64,000 bases of DNA from CAWBOV01 sp963790525 (GTDB taxonomy: Bacteria > Actinomycetota > Actinomycetes > Mycobacteriales > Jatrophihabitantaceae): contig CAWBOV010000006.1 in the NCBI GenBank assembly GCA_963790525.1, positions 310,001 to 374,000 of the forward strand, in the 5' to 3' direction. Positions within the stretch are counted from its first letter, which is position 1. Each line of letters starts with the position of its first letter. The position numbers were made by a program, and so were the translations under genes. Positions 59,706 through 64,000 of this stretch are shown in pieces. Under the pieces are notes generated by a model. That model made no database searches. It had not been told where the DNA came from and saw only the letters and a program-made list of their open reading frames with translations.

Positions 59706-60311
59706 GTGTCCGAGACACCGATCGATCTAGTCCGCGCCAAAGCGATCCGCCGGTGGCGCTGGGCCTTGGCAATCATCGTCGTAGTCAGCGGAATCGGCGG
59801 CGTCGTCCCGACCGTGTTCGGCCACAGACACGCCTCCAGCGCACAACATCACAACGCAGTCGCTGGGGTGATTGCCATCGCGGCCGTGCTCCTCGTCGCG
59901 GTGGGCGCGAGCATCCTGTTCTTCCGACGCTCCGCGAAGCGCGGAGGAGTGTTCTCACCGCCCCTGGCTGCGGGGCTGCCGCGTCGGCAGCGTCGACAGG
60001 TAGCGCGGGCGGTCCGGCGCGGGACACCGAGTCAGGATCCCCTGCTGCGTGACGTGGAGACTCAGACCGCGACGCGCGCCCTTGCACAGACGCGTGCCTC
60101 GCTCGCCATCTTCGGGGTTGCGGTTGTAGGGGAGACAGCAGTCGGTGTCTTCGGGCACCACGGGACGGCTGGCACGATCTTCTTTCTCCTGTCCGCGGCG
60201 ATGTTCATCGGCCTGGGGGCTCTGCAGCTCGTCATGGTGCGCGGCGCGCAGCGCTACCTCGCGCAACCGCCCGCGCTGGATGCGAGCGTCTCGCCGCACT
60301 CGACGAGCTGA
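59706..60311 (+). CDS. Hypothetical four-helix membrane protein
   Basis: A 201-residue protein not assigned to a named family. Two pairs of hydrophobic helices (WALAIIVVVSGIGGVVPTVF, VIAIAAVLLVAVGASILFF; SLAIFGVAVVGETAVGVFG, IFFLLSAAMFIGLGALQLVM) flank a central basic cytoplasmic stretch with LPRRQRRQVARAVRRG. The GTG at 59706 follows a run of G five bases upstream. Function unknown. Confidence 0.6.
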   Translation: MSETPIDLVRAKAIRRWRWALAIIVVVSGIGGVVPTVFGHRHASSAQHHNAVAGVIAIAAVLLVAVGASILFFRRSAKRGGVFSPPLAAGLPRRQRRQVARAVRRGTPSQDPLLRDVETQTATRALAQTRASLAIFGVAVVGETAVGVFGHHGTAGTIFFLLSAAMFIGLGALQLVMVRGAQRYLAQPPALDASVSPHSTS

Positions 60312-60371
60312 CGGCATCCGCGTTGGAGTCGCTGACGGCGGCGTGCGCCTCGATTCCCTGTACGGCCCGAT

Positions 60372-60569
60372 TCAGCCGATCGGGTCGTCCGGGTTCGTCG
60401 GCACGGCATGAGCGCGATGCGTGGCGTGGCCGAGACAGAAATGGCCCCCGCATTTGGAGCACGTGCGACGCGCGTTGGTCTGGCAGTCCCCAGCCTCGCA
60501 TTCGCCGTACAAGGCCGTCGGACCGTACTTGTCCGCAGGCGTGGTGACCGGACCCTTCGCAATCTTCAT
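60372..60569 (-). CDS. Small Cys/His-rich putative zinc-binding protein
   Basis: A 65-residue protein with the ordered ligands C-x4-C-x7-C-x2-C-x4-C-x2-H-x3-H (CEAGDCQTNARRTCSKCGGH, then FCLGHATHRAH), which suits a compact two-zinc or treble-clef finger. The ATG at 60569 has AAGG about nine bases upstream; a GTG nine bases earlier is also in frame. No family name can be given. It is read leftward between unrelated genes. Confidence 0.65.
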   Translation of the reverse strand: MKIAKGPVTTPADKYGPTALYGECEAGDCQTNARRTCSKCGGHFCLGHATHRAHAVPTNPDDPIG

Positions 60570-60739
60570 CGCTCGCACCTTCCCCGTTACGCGCTGCCGC
60601 GATCGTGTATCCCCTCACACGATGCTCACACGTTGTCACGTGTTCTGCATAACAACGCCTACTTCAGGCGCGCCGGTCGGCGACTCATCGTCAGGTCGTG
60701 GTGTGGATCTCCGACCTGCCTACGGTACGGCCAGCAGAA

Positions 60740-61234
60740 TCACCCGATTGCTTCACCGCTTGCTTCGTTGCGCATGCCCTCGCCCTCGCGAGGATCTGGA
60801 ACGGGACGGCGAGGCTCGCGCACTCCAGCCGAACCGCCACCTCCCACGACCCACAGCGTCACCCGTGATCCGCGCGGCAGGCTCGCGCCGGTCTGCGGAT
60901 CCTGGGCGATCACCACTCGGGACAGCAATCCAGATGCAGGCAGGGACGGAGCCTCAGAAGCCGGGGTGACCGCGACCAGGCCGACCCGGTGAAGGGCCTC
61001 TCGTGCGTCGTCCCAGGTCATACCGACGACGTCGGGGACGGCGGCGAGATCCGGGCGACGCGCCGCGCCGCCGCCCGACCGCCCCCATGCGGCGGTCCTC
61101 GAAGCGCCGCGGGCGCTCTCAGCGCGAGTGTCACCGCCATGAGCGATCCACCCGGACTTGGCAGATCTCTGCCTGACTCCGGCAGGCGTTCGACGCAGCC
61201 CACGACGACGAAATCTCACGCCCTGGACCAGCAT
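60740..61234 (-). CDS. PASTA-domain protein
   Basis: The C-terminal half contains one PASTA domain: VPDVVGMTWDDAREALHRVG, then VVIAQDPQTGASLPRGSRVT and LWVVGG. PASTA domains bind muropeptides or act as structural modules in cell-wall proteins; single-domain cytoplasmic versions also exist in actinobacteria. The start is uncertain: the ATG at 61234 gives 164 residues with an Arg-rich leader and no clear ribosome-binding site. The frame stays open much further upstream, but that part has no coding character. Confidence 0.6.
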   Translation of the reverse strand: MLVQGVRFRRRGLRRTPAGVRQRSAKSGWIAHGGDTRAESARGASRTAAWGRSGGGAARRPDLAAVPDVVGMTWDDAREALHRVGLVAVTPASEAPSLPASGLLSRVVIAQDPQTGASLPRGSRVTLWVVGGGGSAGVREPRRPVPDPREGEGMRNEASGEAIG

Positions 61235-61666
61235 CGTGACGCGCGTCGAGAGCGGATTGAATGAGCGGCGCACGGCGCGCTCGATCGGACCCACGTGACC
61301 AGTGTCGAGCCGCATTCGTGTGGGATCAAGGGTGCGGTCACAACATGACTCCGCCCGGATGCGGCCCCTCCGGCCTCGGTGTAGGACTGGCCCCGGGTGA
61401 CGAGCTCGCGCGTTCACCTGGCGGCAAAACGCTGGATCTGACCATCGCTCGGCGTTAGGGTGTGGTGCAGCGGAGCCAGCATCGCGCCCCCCGATGTGCC
61501 GACCGCCCGATGTCGGCGTTGGTCCCGTCGCAATGGCAGCGGCCGGCGCACACAACGGACCGCTGGAGAGTGACCTTCTTGCCGGGCCCGGACCCCGCCC
61601 AGCCCATTGCTGAATCCCAGTCACCTGATCTAGCGGTGGGACTGGCTTCGGGTCCATCATCGGGAG
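61235..61666. other. Stretch without a supported gene
   Basis: Short open frames cross these 430 bases, but I see no recognisable protein, RNA gene, repeat or clear promoter. CGGGAG at 61660-61665 is the likely ribosome-binding site of the next gene. Confidence 0.5.
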
Positions 61667-61912
61667 ATGACCGAGGTGTCGCCTCTTCCGTTGCTGGGAG
61701 ATGTGCTCGTCGACGCCCGCGACCGCGGCCGGGAACTTCGCGTGTCCTGGCACTACGACCTCGGGATCGCCGTCATCTCGCTCTGGCGGTTCGGGGTCTG
61801 CACCGGGACGTTCCAGTTGCCGCGCGAGGCCGTCCCTGCCCTGGTGGACGCCCTCGTCCGTGGGCTGCTGCCGGACGCGCCCCACTCCGGGACGGGCCGC
61901 CAGGCGAGCTAG
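61667..61912 (+). CDS. Small hypothetical protein
   Basis: An 81-residue protein with the segment LRVSWHYDLGIAVISLWRFG, then CTGTFQLPREAVPALVDALV. It resembles short conserved actinobacterial proteins of unknown function that have this S-W ... S-L-W-R ... G-T-F-x-L pattern. The ATG directly follows CGGGAG. No signal peptide or membrane segment. Confidence 0.6.
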   Translation: MTEVSPLPLLGDVLVDARDRGRELRVSWHYDLGIAVISLWRFGVCTGTFQLPREAVPALVDALVRGLLPDAPHSGTGRQAS

Positions 61913-61988
61913 CGGGACCCCGCTCGCCTCGGTGGACGGCCGAGCCAAGACCCCATCAGCGCCTCGGAGAGACGGAAGGACGCTCGCG

Positions 61989-62294
61989 ATGACGGTGCGC
62001 AGCGCGGCCGGGGACGGTGGCCCGACCGGTGCCGAGTGCTGGTGCTGCGGGTCGATCGAGGATCCCGGCAGGCTCGTACAGCTGGGCAACCATCCCGAGG
62101 TCGGTGTCTGCATCCGCTGCGCCCACTCGCTGAGCAAGTGGGCCCGCGAGATCGACGACCAGGGCCGCGCGGGCCTCGCCGTCCGGGCGCGCACCCGAGC
62201 CCGCGACGTGCGCACGTGGGTGGTCCGCCACGGGTGGCACCAGCATCGGATCGTCGGCCGCGGCCTGAGGTGGCTCGGCCGCTGGACGCCATGA
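61989..62294 (+). CDS. Small four-cysteine (zinc-ribbon-like) protein
   Basis: A 101-residue protein with CWCCGS and, 25 residues later, CIRCAHSLSKWA, giving two C-x2-C knuckles typical of a zinc ribbon or treble clef. The C-terminus is strongly basic with several Trp and His (RTWVVRHGWHQHRIVGRGLR). Function unknown. AAGGA lies about eight bases before the ATG. Its distance to the preceding small gene (76 bases) allows a shared transcript. Confidence 0.65.
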   Translation: MTVRSAAGDGGPTGAECWCCGSIEDPGRLVQLGNHPEVGVCIRCAHSLSKWAREIDDQGRAGLAVRARTRARDVRTWVVRHGWHQHRIVGRGLRWLGRWTP

Positions 62295-62398
62295 CGCACC
62301 GCGCGCCTCGGGGTCGATATCCGGGGCATCACCGATGTGTTCGGTCGATCGGCCGCCCATGATCGTCGCGACGGTGGTAGCCGACATGAGGACGATCG

Positions 62399-63313
62399 AT
62401 GATCCAGGTCCGCGAGTTGACCAAGTACTACGGCAAGGTTCGTGCGGTTGACGGGCTCACCTTCGATGTCGTGCCCGGACGGGTGACCGGCTTCCTCGGT
62501 CCGAACGGAGCGGGCAAGTCGACCGCGATGCGCATGATCATCGGGTTGGATCGCCCGTCGAGCGGCTCCGTCACGGTCAACGGCCGTCCGTACGGTCAGA
62601 TCCGCAGACCGCTGCACGAGGTCGGCGCGGTACTGGAGACGCGCGCGGTCCACAGCGGGCGCAGCGCCTTCAACCACCTGCTGTGTCTTGCGCAGAGCAA
62701 CGGAATTCCCCGCTCGCGGGTGACGGAGGTGCTGGACGTCGTCGGCCTGGACAAGGTCGCCCGTCGCCGCGCGGGTGGATTCTCACTCGGCATGAGCCAG
62801 CGCCTCGGTCTCGCCGCTGCACTGCTCGGGGACCCACCGGTGCTGCTCTGCGACGAACCGGTCAACGGGCTGGACCCTGAGGGGATTCTCTGGATCCGTA
62901 CCCTGCTGCGGCAACTCGCCGCCGAGGGACGGACGGTGCTCGTGTCGAGCCATCTGATGAGCGAGATGGCGTTGACCGCCGACCACCTGATCGTGATCGG
63001 CCGCGGCAGGCTCATCGCCGACGCGTCGACGACGGACATCATCGAACGGAGCTCGCGCAATTCCGTGCTGGTGCGGTCGCCAGGGGCCCCGCACCTGAGC
63101 GCGCTCCTGCGCAAGCGGAACGCGGAAGTGACGGTGGACCCGACCGACGGCTCGCTCACCGTCACCGGTCTGGACGCTGCCGCCATCGGCGACCTCGCGG
63201 TCAGCCACGGCATCGCCCTGCACGAACTGTCGCCCCGGTACGTCTCGCTGGAGGCGGCGTTCATGGAGTTGACCCACGACAGCCTGGACTTCCACCCCGG
63301 ACAGGCGGCCTGA
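62399..63313 (+). CDS. ABC transporter ATPase (exporter type)
   Basis: A 304-residue ATP-binding subunit. Walker A is GPNGAGKS, the signature motif is FSLGMSQ (a variant of LSGGQ), and Walker B is VLLCDEPVNGLDPEG. A C-terminal DUF4162-like domain of about 90 residues follows the ATPase core, as in bacitracin or drug-export type systems (BcrA/CcmA-like). It is one base from the permease gene that runs off the window. Substrate unknown. Confidence 0.92.
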   Translation: MIQVRELTKYYGKVRAVDGLTFDVVPGRVTGFLGPNGAGKSTAMRMIIGLDRPSSGSVTVNGRPYGQIRRPLHEVGAVLETRAVHSGRSAFNHLLCLAQSNGIPRSRVTEVLDVVGLDKVARRRAGGFSLGMSQRLGLAAALLGDPPVLLCDEPVNGLDPEGILWIRTLLRQLAAEGRTVLVSSHLMSEMALTADHLIVIGRGRLIADASTTDIIERSSRNSVLVRSPGAPHLSALLRKRNAEVTVDPTDGSLTVTGLDAAAIGDLAVSHGIALHELSPRYVSLEAAFMELTHDSLDFHPGQAA

Positions 63314-63314
63314 G

Positions 63315-64000
63315 ATGGCGACGATCACCGCCGCCGGACCGACCTCGATCGGGTTCGGCAACGTCCTGCTCTCGGAATGGACGAAGCTGCGCTCGGTCCG
63401 GTCCACGTACTGGACGGCGCTGGCGGCAGTGGTAGCCACGATCGCCGCGGGAGCCCTCATCTGCCACCAACAGGCCAACGGCATCATCAGCGGCAAGGAC
63501 AGCGCCGACGGGTTCGACGCGCCGCTCGCCAGCCTGAGCGGCATCTACCTGGCGCAGGTCGCCGTCGGGGCCCTGGGCGTCCTGGTGATCAGCTCCGAGT
63601 ACGGCACCGGAATGATCCGCGCGACCATGGCGGCCGTCCCGCAGCGGCGTGCGGTCCTTGCGTCGAAGGCGATCGTCTTCGACGGCTGCACCCTCGTCAT
63701 CGGCGAGGTCCTGAGCTTCGCCGCCTTCGCCATCGGCCAGGCCCTGCTGCATCCGGCTCACGCCGGCGTGTCCCTCGGCGCACCGGGCGCGCTCCGCGCC
63801 ACCGTCGGCGGCGGCCTGTACCTCACCGCCGTCGGGCTGCTCGGGTTCGGGCTCGGCGCCCTCATCCGGCACACGGCCGGCGCCCTCTCGGCGTTCTTCG
63901 GCATCCTCTTCGCGACGACCGCGCTCGTCGATCTGCTGCCGACGACCTGGCGCAATCACGCGATCAACTACATGCCCGCGAACGCCGGCAGCCAGATCAT
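63315..64000 (+). CDS. ABC transporter permease (5' part)
   Basis: The frame is open from the ATG at 63315 to the window edge, 228 codons, so it is a partial gene. It is a multi-span ABC-2-type permease: LLSEWTKLRSVRSTYWTALA at the start (the usual cytoplasmic entry motif of this family), then SSEYGTGMIRATMAAVPQRR, and at least four hydrophobic helices. It pairs with the ATPase at 62399. Confidence 0.88.
   Translation, partial: MATITAAGPTSIGFGNVLLSEWTKLRSVRSTYWTALAAVVATIAAGALICHQQANGIISGKDSADGFDAPLASLSGIYLAQVAVGALGVLVISSEYGTGMIRATMAAVPQRRAVLASKAIVFDGCTLVIGEVLSFAAFAIGQALLHPAHAGVSLGAPGALRATVGGGLYLTAVGLLGFGLGALIRHTAGALSAFFGILFATTALVDLLPTTWRNHAINYMPANAGSQI

Noticed and set aside
61462..61992. 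A 176-codon plus-strand frame
   Set aside because: It overlaps the better-supported small gene at 61667 in another frame and has no domain or ribosome-binding site.
60740..62677. The full 645-codon minus-strand frame as one large protein
   Set aside because: Only the C-terminal part (PASTA domain) has family character. Beyond about 61240 it runs opposite small plus-strand genes with ribosome-binding sites and into the ABC ATPase gene.

Overview
The window is high-GC DNA from an actinobacterium. The case rests on gene order and on lineage-typical families: DUF2469 beside rnhB, DUF2631 beside dxr, a Rip1-type site-2 protease between dxr and ispG, DUF503 between infB and rbfA, and an RskA-like anti-sigma factor. 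I cannot place it below class level from this sequence alone. GTG starts and 1-4 base stop/start overlaps are common.

Layout. (1) 1-18488 is a plus-strand housekeeping block for translation, tRNA modification, secretion, DNA uptake and replication: khpA (end only), rimM, trmD, rplS, lepB, a double-Nudix protein, rnhB, DUF2469, a YraN protein, comM, dprA, xerC, a convergent M23 peptidase, rpsB, tsf, pyrH, frr, cdsA, a thiol hydroquinone-reductase, an IclR regulator and rlmN. (2) 18537-27540 is an inositol-like or sugar catabolic locus. Two TIM-barrel isomerases and a Gfo/Idh dehydrogenase are read leftward. An ABC importer (binding protein plus two permeases, no ATPase), a ROK regulator and a second Gfo/Idh dehydrogenase are read rightward. 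The divergent gap carries two good promoters with an imperfect palindrome between them. (3) 27592-36910 is an amine/guanidino-compound locus: lrp, class-III aminotransferase, alanine dehydrogenase, FAD oxidoreductase and an FMN-type protein leftward; amino-acid permease, second FAD oxidoreductase and an agmatinase-family ureohydrolase rightward, ending in a strong hairpin. (4) 37236-45782 holds DUF2631, dxr, rseP and ispG (MEP isoprenoid pathway plus membrane proteolysis), then GNAT, HAD, a secreted BBE-type flavoprotein and two ferritin-like or Tat-exported proteins. (5) 45886-53956 is the rimP-nusA-ylxR-infB-DUF503-rbfA-MATE-truB operon. (6) 54077-56153 holds an ECF sigma/anti-sigma pair, a small membrane protein and tRNA-Val(CAC). 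(7) 56129-58838 is an apparent small genomic island in the tRNA-Val gene. (8) 59044-64000 holds small poorly known proteins and the start of an ABC exporter.

The most notable observations are the following. A 24-bp copy of the tRNA-Val 3' end lies 2.7 kb downstream and brackets lower-GC DNA. That DNA encodes one secreted protein with two TIG domains and fourteen C-x5-C repeats that look like a closed beta-propeller array. A perfect 34-bp palindrome separates tsf and pyrH. Single-base frameshifts interrupt dprA, a GNAT gene, infB and (three times) a MATE gene, nearly all at short G runs. Because infB is essential, some or all of these are probably assembly errors. The M23 peptidase gene carries two unrelated 18-bp tandem repeats, one at each end.
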